A DNA stretch of 64,000 nucleotides, from NCBI GenBank assembly GCA_963675135.1, contig OY776119.1, positions 72,471,727 through 72,535,726 of the forward strand, in the 5' to 3' direction. Source of the DNA: Galeopsis tetrahit. Its lineage: Eukaryota; Streptophyta; Magnoliopsida; Lamiales; Lamiaceae. The translations under genes and the position numbers were made by a program. The notes beneath the pieces were generated by a model. That model did no database searches. It had not been told where the DNA came from and saw only the letters and a program-made list of their open reading frames with translations. This document shows, one piece after another, positions 20,363 through 30,105 of the stretch (position 1 is its first letter; every line of letters begins with the position of its first letter).

Positions 20363-21164
20363 CTACGACCGATTCAAAGCAATAATGATAAAACAAACTC
20401 AACAAGCCCTAATTTTTTTCAGACTAAAACATATTTAGACAAAATGGAAGGGGAAAACGGTAAATCCACTAGAAACCCTCGCAAACAGTGAAGAAAATGA
20501 CATATTCAACATGCAGTGCGAAATTTTCATCGACTAAAACACCAACCCAACATAATCGTTTAATAGCTAAGAAATGTACTTCATACGACAACCAGTTCTG
20601 AAATTTTCAAAAAAACAATGATAAAATTACCTGAGACTGAGACATTGACGCCGAAAAAAATGGAGAACACACCTGCAACGGGAAGAAGAAAAACAGATTG
20701 TTAGCGGTGACAAAGAAACTCAGACGATGAGGGAAATGGAGTATGATGAAGAGAACCTTACCGTGTAGTCGGGAGCTTTGAAAGACGAAGAAATGGGGAA
20801 CTCGGGAAGTGTGAGCGTGAAGTCGAAGAGTGGCAAATGCAAATGTATAAAGAATGTTTGATTTTGTTGATGTATCAGAAGTAATATGGTGCATCAAACA
20901 ATGAATTAGTGATGAATAGTGAGGGTAGAAATGTCTTTTCATCATTTTGATCTATTTTATATGGTGAATTGAATATTCTATCAAACAAAAAAAAACTTTA
21001 TATGAAGCTTTATAGAGTTTAATACATGCTATCACACGAGAATTAAGTGTTTTTAGCCCACTTTTTTGTACTTTCTATCACACAAGATTTTATCTTTATA
21101 CACCTTTATATGTCACTTTTCGCACTAATTTAGTAAGCGGGCCTCTTATATGTCACTTTCCGCA
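20363..21164. other. Harbinger right arm and Myb 5' flank
   Basis: No gene supported. Probable promoter and leader of the minus-strand Myb gene, followed by the subterminal region with repeated TATATGTCACTTT and TATCACAC motifs. Confidence 0.5.
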
Positions 21165-21194
21165 TTAAAATTATATCTGGTATCAAACGGGGCC
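21165..21194 (-). repeat. Harbinger TIR, right
   Basis: On the minus strand it starts GGCCCCGTTTGATACC. TAA follows on the plus strand at 21195-21197. Inside, the motif TATATGTCACTTT is repeated at about 21108 and 21149. Confidence 0.8.
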
Positions 21195-21332
21195 TAAGAG
21201 TAATGAACTTTCACGGTACAACGTCCAATCACACTGCTTTCGAAAAACGATTCTCTCGAATCTTTCATAGATAGAACCATTTTAGACTCTTTAAATTAAA
21301 ATGGAAAATATGAGGAAGAGGATTCTAAAGTA

Positions 21333-21598
21333 CTCCCTTCGTCTCGAAAGTGTTTGCACCATAAAGTGGACACACTTATTAAGAAAAAAGTGTAATGAGT
21401 GGAGTGTTGAGGGGTAATTTTGTAAATTTATATGAATAAAGTAAAGAGAGTAGTTGAAATAAGTGTAAAAGTAATGACATTTGTATAAATATGTGAATTT
21501 TATGAGAGTGAAGTTTATGAAAAAATTTCATTTTTAGAAAATGCAAACAATCGTGAAATGAACGAATAAGGAAAGAGTGCAAATTGAACAGGAGGGAG
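21333..21598. mobile_element. Stowaway-type MITE
   Basis: Begins CTCCCTTCGTCTCGAAAGTG and ends ..ACAGGAGGGAG, an imperfect TIR of the Stowaway (Tc1/mariner) type. It is about 80-85% similar to the copy at 24646-24930 (shared AGTGTTTGCACCA.AAAGTGG). TA precedes it; the right TA is degraded. It lies 250 bp upstream of the ATL gene. Confidence 0.75.
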
Positions 21599-21849
21599 TG
21601 AGAGTATACTTTTTGTAAAGGAAAGAATGAGACTTAAAAAAAGTTGTAGTGAAGCACACAAAAAGTCATTGGGTTGGACTTTTGAATTGGCCGACGATGA
21701 CCCACATCTACGTCACTGAATTAAGTAAACAAGTTCAATAAGACTCTTTCCTTTTGACATTGATTTAACAACCTCCCCCACCAGTTTTTCCTCATTCCCA
21801 CCTACTCTATCAATTAAATCCATGTAATTCTCGAATTTTTCAGCAAATA
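21599..21849 (+). promoter_or_regulatory. ATL gene 5' flank
   Basis: Contains ACGTCA (21710-21715; as-1/bZIP core) and TTTTGAC (21752-21758; W-box-like core). Both occur by chance often, so regulation is only suggested. The coding start is at 21850. Confidence 0.25.
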
Positions 21850-22890
21850 ATGGCTAATTTTCCCAGAAAAATTCTATATGCAGAACCTGAAAACCCTCCT
21901 GGATCTGAAAAGGATTTTTCTTCAGATTGTTACATGTGTTATGCTTGTCCTGATCACTGCTACATCCCACCTCCACCCCCTCAATTTGTGTCCGAATCTG
22001 ATCCTAAAAAAAGCCATGTTTCAACCATCTTGATTTTCATGCTCTGTATTCTTGCCCTTGCGTTTCTACTTCTTTCATATCTCGTAATGGTTAGAAGAAA
22101 TTCAAGAAGAAGAAGAACGGAAATCAGACAAAATTCCATGGCTGATTTTCTTGATGAAAATCAGGGCCCTGTTGTGGATCACCATATTTGGTATATTCGC
22201 ACTGTGGGCCTCCCTCAATCCGTAATCGATTCAATCGGCTCGTTTTTGTACACAAAGGGTGATGGATTAATCGAATGCAAAGATTGCTCAATTTGTTTGA
22301 GTGAATTTCAAGAAAATGAGACGCTTAGGCTTTTGCCTAAGTGTAGCCATGCTTTTCATGTCGGGTGTATTGATGTTTGGTTAAGATCACACAAGAATTG
22401 CCCTGTTTGTCGTGCCCCGATCATGCTCGTGGCAACGACTGCCACGACTCGTCCGAGTTTGGACGAGTCAAACTTCACCCCGGTTAATACTGACGTAAAT
22501 GAAGTACTGACTCGGGGTGAAGTTGAAGTAGACGAGACGAGGGAGGTAATGCCGGTTCGTTTTGATTCAAGGAACAAAAGGGGTAGAGTGCTTAGTGATA
22601 TAGTGGATCATAGGGTGAAAGTGAATGATCAAGAATTGAGGAGATCGGTTTCCATGGATTTTTCGATTTACGAGACGAAGGCGGAGAAGGGCGACGAAGG
22701 GTGTTCGGAAGCGGAGAAACGAAATTCGGACATGATTGTGAAAAGGGATTGCAAGAATTCGAGCATTTTAAGGCTGATTAAGAGTGCTTCTTTGCAAAGG
22801 GGGCCAGTTTCAATGAAGAGATCTTTTTCCTTCAGTGGGAAGAGGTCAATGAGGAAGAACAGCAGAAGCCAAGAATCAGTGCAATACTAG
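21850..22890 (+). CDS. RING-H2 finger protein, ATL family (ATL51/52-like E3 ubiquitin ligase)
   Basis: 346 codons, no intron, as usual for ATL genes. Residues about 57-81 form one membrane helix (ILIFMLCILALAFLLLSYLV) after a Cys/Pro-rich N-terminus. The GLP motif is at 120-122 (WYIRTVGLPQSVID). The RING-H2 domain runs from 146 to 187, with Cys146, Cys149, Cys165, His167, His170, Cys173, Cys184 and Cys187, and the ATL-typical proline before Cys187 (NCPVC). The C-terminal third is basic and Ser-rich, with a KR..FSFSGKRS motif. ATL proteins sit in membranes and pass ubiquitin from an E2 to target proteins, often in defence or carbon/nitrogen responses. The target here is unknown. This is the clearest complete host gene in the window. 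It is hemmed in by the Harbinger and a Stowaway on one side and a MULE on the other. Confidence 0.93.
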   Translation: MANFPRKILYAEPENPPGSEKDFSSDCYMCYACPDHCYIPPPPPQFVSESDPKKSHVSTILIFMLCILALAFLLLSYLVMVRRNSRRRRTEIRQNSMADFLDENQGPVVDHHIWYIRTVGLPQSVIDSIGSFLYTKGDGLIECKDCSICLSEFQENETLRLLPKCSHAFHVGCIDVWLRSHKNCPVCRAPIMLVATTATTRPSLDESNFTPVNTDVNEVLTRGEVEVDETREVMPVRFDSRNKRGRVLSDIVDHRVKVNDQELRRSVSMDFSIYETKAEKGDEGCSEAEKRNSDMIVKRDCKNSSILRLIKSASLQRGPVSMKRSFSFSGKRSMRKNSRSQESVQY

Positions 22891-23242
22891 ATTGAGGCAT
22901 TATGTTTTGGATAATTAGTATTGTTATTAATTTCCAAAAATGGGGAAATGAATAAGTTGCATGGTTTCGACTTTTGAACATATTGATGCAAGTGTTCATG
23001 AAATTGTAAATGGTGGAGTAATAATTTGAGTGAATGAACACACACTATGCAATATATGGTTTGATTACTACTTTTTGAGGTTTAATTATCGTTTATTTGG
23101 GCAACTTAATGAATGAATAGTTTATTTTGTGCATTTTCCCGTAATGTTGGGCTTCATATGTTGTAGTGTTTCCTTGGTAAAGCTTGTTTGGAAATATGGG
23201 TCAATATTTTTGGGCTACAAAATTTTTTCAGATATTTTCTAT
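22891..23242. other. ATL 3' flank
   Basis: 3' UTR and downstream sequence. Nothing further seen until the MULE TSD at 23234. Confidence 0.5.
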
Positions 23243-23484
23243 GGGTCTGACTATATGCACCTCCATTTCAGTTTGATGCACTCCCCCGATTTATACACTC
23301 CCCGAATTTTAGGTCACACCTCCCCTCAAATGTCATAAATACCCCTCCTTCATTAAAATCCTTTTACTACCCACACCCCCCAAATCCTCCATCTTTCTTC
23401 CTCCTCCATTTCTTCTTTCATCTTCTCCCCCACCCCTCACCACCCGTCGCCGGCGACGCCAGCCCCTCCCTCCCTCGCCGAGCC

Positions 23485-23822
23485 CGTCGCCCCCCCCTCC
23501 ATCCCTCGCCAAGCCCGTCGCCTCCCCCCCCAACCCCCACCGCCTGTAAAAAAAAAAGAAGAGATCTTGGCCGCGCGCAGCCGTCCCCTCCCTCCCTCGC
23601 CGAGCCCGTCGCCCCCCCCCCCCTCCCTCCCTCGCTCGCCAAGCCCGTCGCCCCCCCCCCCCCCAACCCCCACCGCCTGTAAAAAAAAAAAAAAAAAAAC
23701 AGATCTTGGCCGCGCGCGGCCGCCGCGGCCGTCCCCTCCTCCTCTCTCCCTCGTCGAGCCCGTCGCCCCGTACCCCCAACTGTAAAAAAAAAATGAGCAG
23801 ATCGCGGCCGCCCCCTCCTCCC
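23485..23822. repeat. GC-rich minisatellite with long homopolymer tracts
   Basis: About three degenerate units of 90-150 bp, each following the order CCCGTCGCC, poly-C, AACCCCCACCGCCTGT, poly-A, AGATC..GGCCGCG, CCCCTCC. C runs reach about 14 and A runs about 19. Unit lengths vary mainly by these tracts. Confidence 0.8.
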
Positions 23823-23963
23823 TCCGACGCCGCCACACCCCACCCCCACCAGGTTTTCCCCCTTTCCCAATGTTAGGGTTTTCTGCATTTTTGTAGAAAA
23901 CTCTAGTTTTTTTCTTCTTTTTTTTTTCAATTTTCGACCGTATAAGGTCGATTACATACTCCT

Positions 23964-24098
23964 TCGTCGACAAATTGTTGTCGACGAGAGTGTATTTGAT
24001 CGACCTTACATAATCGAATTAAAAAAAATTGTTTTTTTTTTAATTTTCGACCAACTGTTTCGACCATATACATTCCCGTCGACAACGATTTGTCGACG
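23964..24098. repeat. Two GTCGAC hairpins in a diverged direct repeat
   Basis: Hairpin 1 at 23964-23987: TCGTCGACAA, loop ATTG, TTGTCGACGA. Hairpin 2 at 24077-24098: CGTCGACAA, loop CGAT, TTGTCGACG. Each lies within a larger inverted structure that also pairs GTCGA and TCGAC blocks further out. Confidence 0.85.
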
Positions 24099-24645
24099 AG
24101 AGTGTATATGGTCGACACTGGTTGGTCGAAAGTTGAAAAAAAATTGTGATTTTTTGGAGTATATGGTCGACCATTTCTGTTTTTTTTTTTTTTGAGTTGA
24201 TGGTCGTCGGAAATGGTGTCGCCGGCGACCGGAAGTTGTGTGTTAGGGGAAGGTGAAAGAAATGAGGTGGGGTGCATCTAGTATGGTGTATATTTAATGA
24301 AGGGTATTTTAGGTTTTTTACCTATTATTTTATTCATAAAACTGAAAGGGGGAGTGCATCAAACCGAAATGGAGGTGCATATAGTCAGACCCATTTTCTA
24401 TGTTAGCTCTTAAAACTATTAATTTTGATGTTTCATAATTTATTCAATGACACGGGTCATATTAATAAGTAATTAACATTCTATAATTTGGGGGCAACAA
24501 GTTTTAAAAATTCTGAAACATGAAAAATGACTAAAAAAATAATCATGTTTTGAATTTATAAAAATTAATAAAACTTTTTTTTATTATGTTTGTAATTCTA
24601 AATTTTAGATAGACCGTTTCTGATAAATATTTTATTTATCTTATA

Positions 24646-24930
24646 CTCCCTCCGTCCCGAAAGTGTTTGCACCACAAAGTGGACACACTTATTAAGAAAA
24701 AAGTGTAATGAGTGGAGTGTTGAGAGGTAATTTTGTAAAGTTAAATTAATAAAGTAAAGAGAGTGGTTGCAAACTTGCAATAAGTGTAAAAAGTAATGAA
24801 ATTTTGTGTAAATATGTGAATTTTGTGAGGGTGAAATTTATGGAGGAGTTTCCTTTTTAAGGTGTGCAAACAATTGTGGAACAGACATATAAATAAAACA
24901 AGTGTGCAAACAACTGTGAGACGGAGGGAG
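24646..24930. mobile_element. Stowaway-type MITE
   Basis: Left end CTCCCTCCGTCCCGAAAGTG; right end ..GAGACGGAGGGAG; flanked by TA on both sides (24644-24645 and 24931-24932). It is 285 bp long with no coding capacity. Sister of 21333-21598 and better preserved. Confidence 0.9.
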
Positions 24931-25206
24931 TACATTACAAATCACAATAAAGATTTCATTTAAAATAATAAACATTTTTTTCATTTAAAATTATAAAAAA
25001 ACGCATGACTACCTTTATGAGTTGTTGTCAACTTTGATAGCATGTTAGAGGAGAGTAGCTTAGTAGAATAGTTTAGCAACAACTTTAAAGTAATTTAAAA
25101 TTTCAATGTATTAAAATAAATTTAAATGTTCAAGCGCTGAATAAAACAAAACTAGAAAATTTGCCGCGTCACATGGGTTTGACTATCAATACATGCAATT
25201 ATACAT

Positions 25207-26072
25207 TTTTTTTTTTTTTTTGACAATAACAGAAAATACATTCTCAAATCAAAGCTAAAAAGCCTATCCGATACATATCATAGTATTGCTATGTCTGCTA
25301 ACCATCGCGGAAAATCGTCATCTCTCCAATCGTAAGAAGAGTGAGACGTGGCAGCCCAACTCGCTAGCTTGTCTACCGCTTCATTTCTTATCCTGGATAT
25401 ATGTGAGATTTCGCACACTACGAATTCTCGTTTTAGCTTATGTATTATGTCCAAAACAAACCCATTTGGACTCCAAACCTTTGACGCTGTTGCTGTCAAT
25501 TGGATCGCCTGCATGGAGTCGGAGAATAGCTCAATATCCATCCAATTGTTCCGTTTACACCACATGAGCCCCTCCTCGATCGCCCTTAGTTCTGCGCCCA
25601 CCACCGACCCCGGGTGAGTGATTTTCTTCCCTTGTGCTGCAAAAGCCTTACCCTCTGGCTCTCCTATTACCATTCCCACCCCAAATAGGTTCCTATCCTC
25701 TTTGTATGCTGCATCAACTTTCATCCATAGACTGCCCCTATGCACCCGCCCTTCTGTTGTTATCTCATACACTCTGCTTCTGCTTAGAGGTTCTCTCGTC
25801 TGCTGGAATACTTTGAGGAACGTAATGGCCCATTCCACTTGTGTTATACGCCTCCCCATTTAATTCTTCACTTCCCTTTCATGTAGTAGCGTACACCGCT
25901 CCTTCAATATACCCCATGCCATCGTAATCAACATTTCCAGCTCTTCCTCTTTACACTCCTCTCGCAGCATCCTAATCAATTCCATAGTAGGCAAATCCTC
26001 TCGTCCTTTTAGGAGATTCCACCATCCCTTGGTTTTTCATACCTGTCTAACCCCATAACAGAAGAAAAACAG
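25207..26072 (-). mobile_element. 5'-truncated LINE insertion
   Basis: A poly-T run at about 25207-25221 (poly-A tail of a minus-strand transcript) starts the insert. Both sides carry ATGCAATTATACAT (25193-25206 and 26073-26086), a 14-bp target duplication typical of LINEs. The insert contains only the 3' end of ORF2. Confidence 0.85.
25278..26045 (-). pseudogene. LINE ORF2 C-terminus with RNase H domain
   Basis: From 26045 downward a decayed pre-domain is readable (WWNLLKGREDLP, AWGILKERC), then a stop, then an open frame from 25859 (193 codons). The latter carries an RNase H (RVT_3-type) domain: DAAYKEDRNLFGVGMVI near residue 48, ELRAIEEGLMW near 90, ELFSDSMQAIQ near 110 and RNEAVDKLASWA near 160. 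These give the Asp-Glu-Asp-Asp catalytic set of the RNase H fold. Plant L1-type LINEs carry this domain at the ORF2 end. Since the insert is truncated, no reverse transcriptase is present and no function is expected. It could be mistaken for a stand-alone host RNase H gene; the TSD and poly-A tail show otherwise. Confidence 0.8.
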
Positions 26073-26086
26073 ATGCAATTATACAT

Positions 26087-26525
26087 CTATTTTTAAATAA
26101 ACTACACATACGTGGTAATTTGATGAAGCCAATATATTAACTCATGTAATTTCGGTTACTTTACATCCTTACAGTAAAAAGGAAATTAATTAGTTTTTTA
26201 CCATTTAAAGTAAATCTCTAAGGAAGCTCAATATGATGATATGATTAATGTGTCAATTTGAGACGAGGTTGGATAATGCGTTGGATTCTCATGAGTATAT
26301 ATATATATATGTATAAAAGGGCGGACCCAGGACTTGAAATTAGAGGTCGAAAAAAAATTTAATGATTTAAAATACTACTACATGATTTCATTACAAACAC
26401 GTTTAAAAATAATACTAACATATATGCTGTAAATTTTAATAATGTGTGTTTTTAAAAATTGATTTGTATTTAATATGTGAGTGTGGAGGATGAGTATATT
26501 AAATGCAATGACTATCTTCACACTT
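26087..26525. other. AT-rich intergenic DNA
   Basis: No gene. Holds a short (AT)n run at about 26297-26312. Confidence 0.5.
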
Positions 26526-26600
26526 TTTCTTTTTTTTTTGGAAACAGCAAATTTTTTTTATTAATAGGGTATAAGAGATACACCGAAATGCAGTACAAAT

Positions 26601-27063
26601 TAGACATGTTCAACCGTAAGAAACCGTCGGTTACGGTTAAAAATCGGCGGTTTCGGTTTTGTGTTTTTTGTAACCGAAACCGCCGGTTCAGTTAAAAACC
26701 GGCGGTTAGACGGTTTTTTTTTTTTTTCTCTCTTCGTTTTTTGCTCGTTTTCACTCCGTTTTCGCTCGTTTTTTGTTCGTTTCAACTCTTTTTTTTTAGA
26801 AACTACATTACTAGAATTTAATAAAAATTATATAACTTAAATTTATACATAAAAAATAGAAGAATTGTGTATTAAAAAAAATAAAAAAAAATAAAAAACC
26901 GGAAAACCGGCGGTTAACCGGCAAACCGACGGTTTCGGTTTGCAAAAACTAGCAACCGAAACCGAACCGCCATTTTCCGGTTACGGTTCGGTTTTTGAAC
27001 CGTAACCGGCGGTTAAAAACCGACGGTTTTGCCGGTTCGGCGGTTAAAAACCGCCCATGTCTA
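26601..27063. mobile_element. hAT-type MITE, 463 bp
   Basis: Ends TAGACATGTTC and (minus strand) TAGACATGGGC; flanked by an 8-bp duplication GTACAAAT (26593-26600 and 27064-27071), the hAT signature. The interior is full of AACCGCCGG / CCGGCGGTT motifs on both strands. It sits in the LINE 3' UTR, so it is younger than the LINE. Confidence 0.9.
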
Positions 27064-27142
27064 GTACAAATTAATACATAACAAAATCAGCAACACAGCA
27101 GAACAGAGCCTCACTAACAAACTAAGGCAAATTGCTGGTTCC

Positions 27143-30074
27143 CTAAGCCATTCCTCCAAACCACATGTTTTTGCTAAACACCCCACCCCCCACCCAATTA
27201 TCGTCCCAGAATTTTGTGTTCCTGCCATTATGGATCACTTTATGACAATTATCGAGAAACCAATTGCTAGCCCCAATATGAGAAACGATAGCCGTCCACC
27301 AACTAGACCAAAATTTCGGAATTTTGCCTAACGACCTGAATCTCTCCACACACTCCCCAATATCCCCATATTTAGATAACAAAACCTCATTCCACAAATG
27401 ACTATCAAACTCAAGCATTTTCCACCCCCATTTTTCCAGAAGGGCCAAATTAAATAGAGCCAAATTTTTAACACCAAACCCCCCTCTCTCTCTCTAGCCC
27501 TATACAAAATATTCCAACTCACCCAAGAAATTTTACGTACCTTTAGGTGGCCTCCACTCCACAGGAATCGCCTTTGAAGTGCACGGATAGTTTTGATTAA
27601 TTTGGTTAGGGCTTTATTAAGGGAGAGGGCATAGGTAGGTAAGCTGGACAAAACAGATTTTATGAGCACCAACCTTCCACCGAAAGACAAAGATTTGACA
27701 TCCCAGGCATCCAATTTAGATTCCACCCTATGCACGATGTCCTTCCAGTTATTGTAGCTATGGGGGTTGGCCCCAATCTTAAGCCCCAAGTACTTCAGAG
27801 GTAAGTTAGCTGCCTTGCAATTGAACATGAGTGCCCACGCCTCCAGCTTCTTCTCCGGCACATTCACACCCGAAATAGTGCTCTTATGAAAGTTGATTTT
27901 AAGCCCTGACCAAACTTCGAACATTCTGAGAACACTCTTGAGGACCAAAATATTTCTGCTAGAAGCTTCTCCAAAGAATAAGGTGTCATCAGCAAATTGG
28001 AGATGAGACACCTTAACGTAGTTTTTCCCGATTTTGATCGCTCTGAACTGCCCTGTTTCAACCACTTTATTCATCATGAGACTAAGACATTCTCTCTCCC
28101 ACCACGGTGAATAGAAATGGAGATAGAGGATCTCCTTGACGAAGTCCTTTTTCCATGCCGAATTCTTTCGTAGGGCTACCATTAACCAACACTGATAGGG
28201 ACGCTGACTGAATACACTCTTTAATCCATCTTATCCATGTGAAACTGAATCCCATCAACTTGAGCATGTCGAGTAAGAAGACGTGGTCCACCGAGTCGTA
28301 GGCTTTCTTAAAGTCCAGCTTGAAGAGAAACAAACTTTTCCTCCTCTTCTTGGCCTCGTCAATCACTTCATTGGCAATAACCACCCCATCTAAGATGTAT
28401 CTATCTTTGATAAATGCAGACTGGTTTTGAGAAATCACCTTTTCCAACACTTTGGAAAACCTGTTAGCCAAAAGCTTGGATATCAGGTTATACAGACACC
28501 CCACGAGGGATATCGGTCTGAACTCTTTTAAATCCGTAGGATTCCTCACTTTAGGGATCAAGGTGATAAAGGAGGCGTTAATTCCTTTTGAAAGTTTGGC
28601 ATTAGACTGAAATTCGTTTGCCGCACGATAGAAATCCTCCTCCAATATGTTCCAAAATGATTTGATAAATTTAAAGTTGGAACCATCCGGACCCGGGCTC
28701 TTGTCCGATCCACAATTACCCAGCGCTCTATTGAATTCCTCCTTTGAAAACTGGCAGCAGAGAAATTGATTATCAATTGCCTCAATGATTTTACTCTTGA
28801 TCACCAGAATTCTAGGTCTACTCCAATCTTGCTTTGAGAAAGTGTACTTGAAGGAATTGCAGATGCTTGATTTCAAATCTTCCACTCCCTCCACCCATCT
28901 TCCTTGAATGTGAAGCCCCTTAATTTCATCCACTCTCTGTTTTTTCTTGATCACCGAATGGAAAAAACTCGTGTTTGAATCGTCTTCCTTCATCCACTTG
29001 AATCTAGCCTTTTGGTAAGCAATTCTTGCTTTCCTCGTCCGGTTTTCTTCTAGTGTTAGTAGAGTGGATGTCCTACATTTTCTGTCCTCCTCGGTCCATC
29101 CCTCGAGATCCAACTTCTTGTCCAGCTCATTTAGAGTCTCGGTCAACTTCTTGATATTTCCGTCGATCGAACACCCTTGGTCTTCTTTCCAACTTTTGAT
29201 GTCTTTCTTTAAGGCCTTCAATTTTTCTTTCACAACAAACGCTCCCCAGCCCCTGAATTTACAAGAACTCCAACTCTCCACCACCAATTCTCTGAATTTC
29301 TCTACCTCCAACCACCAGTTTAATGATTTGAAAGGTTTAGGACCCCAATCTGACCCCTTGTCCAAACTCAACTTGATGGGAGCATGATCGGATATGTTTG
29401 TATCTAGACCTTCTTGTGAAAGCTGTGGCCAATACTCCATACAGCTCTTCGAAACCAAAAAAGCGGTCAAGTCGGCTACAACAGTCTCCATTATCCTTGT
29501 ACCAGGTATACTCTCTGCGTAGAAGGGGAAGATCGACGAGTTCTGATTCCCCGACAAACGCTCTGAATTCTCTATCAGCACCTCTGGATATGTTAGAATT
29601 AAAGCTTTTCCTTTTAGACTTATGTAGTATAGCATTAAAATCCCCGCATAAACACCATCTGTCACCTGGGTTTTTCGCGATCCTGTTCAGAAGGTTCTCC
29701 CAGAGCCTAACTCTCTTCTTTGGATCACACGATGCATACACATTCACAATGACCACTGGTATCTTTTCAATACCCCACTAGCCCACGATTCCCAACGCGT
29801 CTCCTTTCTCCCACGAATCGATTTTTGCAAACATCGATTTCCTCCAAGTGCAAAGAATTCCCCCTGATAGGCCTACCGCCCCCTTGAAGAACCAGTCAAA
29901 GTCCGTGTCCCCCCAAAGTGCCAAACAATTCTCTCTCCCTACAAGCTCCATTTTCGTTTCTTTTAGACATACGAAGGACACCCCTTCGGATCTGATTAAA
30001 TCTCTAATTAATCCCATCTTCCTCTTATTTCCAATCCCTCTGGTATTAAGACTCAAAAGCTTCATAAACAACAC
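27143..30074 (-). pseudogene. LINE ORF2: endonuclease and reverse transcriptase
   Basis: Reads from 30074 downward. The APE-type endonuclease shows LSLNTRGIGNKRKMGLI, CLKETKME, LCGDFNAIL and SDHAP. The RT follows with KSPGPDGSNFKFIKSFW, FRPISLVGCLYNLISKLL, NQSAFIKDRYILDGVVIANE, LDFKKAYDSVDH and LRQGDPLSPFLF, and then the catalytic FADD (LQFADDTLFFGE, near 28000) in another frame. Post-RT sequence (PLKYLGLKIGAN, WVSWNILYRARE) leads to 27143. A stop at 29778-29780 and at least three frameshifts (near 29600, 28130 and 27450) break the frame. Normal ORF2 copies one strand of its own RNA into the genome at a nicked site. This copy is inactive. Confidence 0.88.
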
Positions 30075-30105
30075 AATCAGCGTCCCACCAACCGTCCGCT
30101 CCGAA

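Larger units (their letters stand above)
7332..21194. mobile_element. 13.9 kb PIF/Harbinger transposon with cargo genes
   Basis: The left end reads GGCCCAGTTTGATATGG (7332 on). The right end, on the minus strand, reads GGCCCCGTTTGATACC (21194 down). Both are flanked by TAA (7329-7331 and 21195-21197), the TWA-type 3-bp target duplication of PIF/Harbinger. Inside are the two signature genes: a DDE_Tnp_4/HARBI1-type transposase (8246-9625) and a Myb/SANT protein (19150-20362, minus). Between them lie five more genes: GRF zinc finger (9814-10263), a second Myb/SANT-like (10614-11468), a second GRF (11928-12368, minus), DUF1985-ULP1 (12793-15778, minus) and F-box (17213-18286). Ordinary family members are about 4-6 kb. 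The element may contain small nested MITE remnants (16350-16560), but I found no TIR pair that would separate the cargo genes from the Harbinger unit. Confidence 0.82.
23243..24392. mobile_element. MULE-like (Mutator-type) non-autonomous element, 1150 bp
   Basis: The TIR starts GGGTCTGACTATATGCACCT on both ends, and the first 45 bp match with one mismatch. The flanking 9 bp are identical: ATTTTCTAT at 23234-23242 and 24393-24401. A 9-bp duplication is the mark of Mutator-type insertion. The interior has no supported coding region. It holds a C/G-rich minisatellite (23485-23822) and two GTCGAC hairpins (23964-23987 and 24077-24098). Confidence 0.88.

Noticed and set aside
23333..23973. Several long minus-strand frames rich in Gly and Arg
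   Set aside because: They are products of the GC-rich minisatellite in the MULE-like element; all three frames give similar low-complexity text.
23964..24098. CRISPR-like or attachment-site array
   Set aside because: Only two hairpins, eukaryotic context, inside a MULE-like element.
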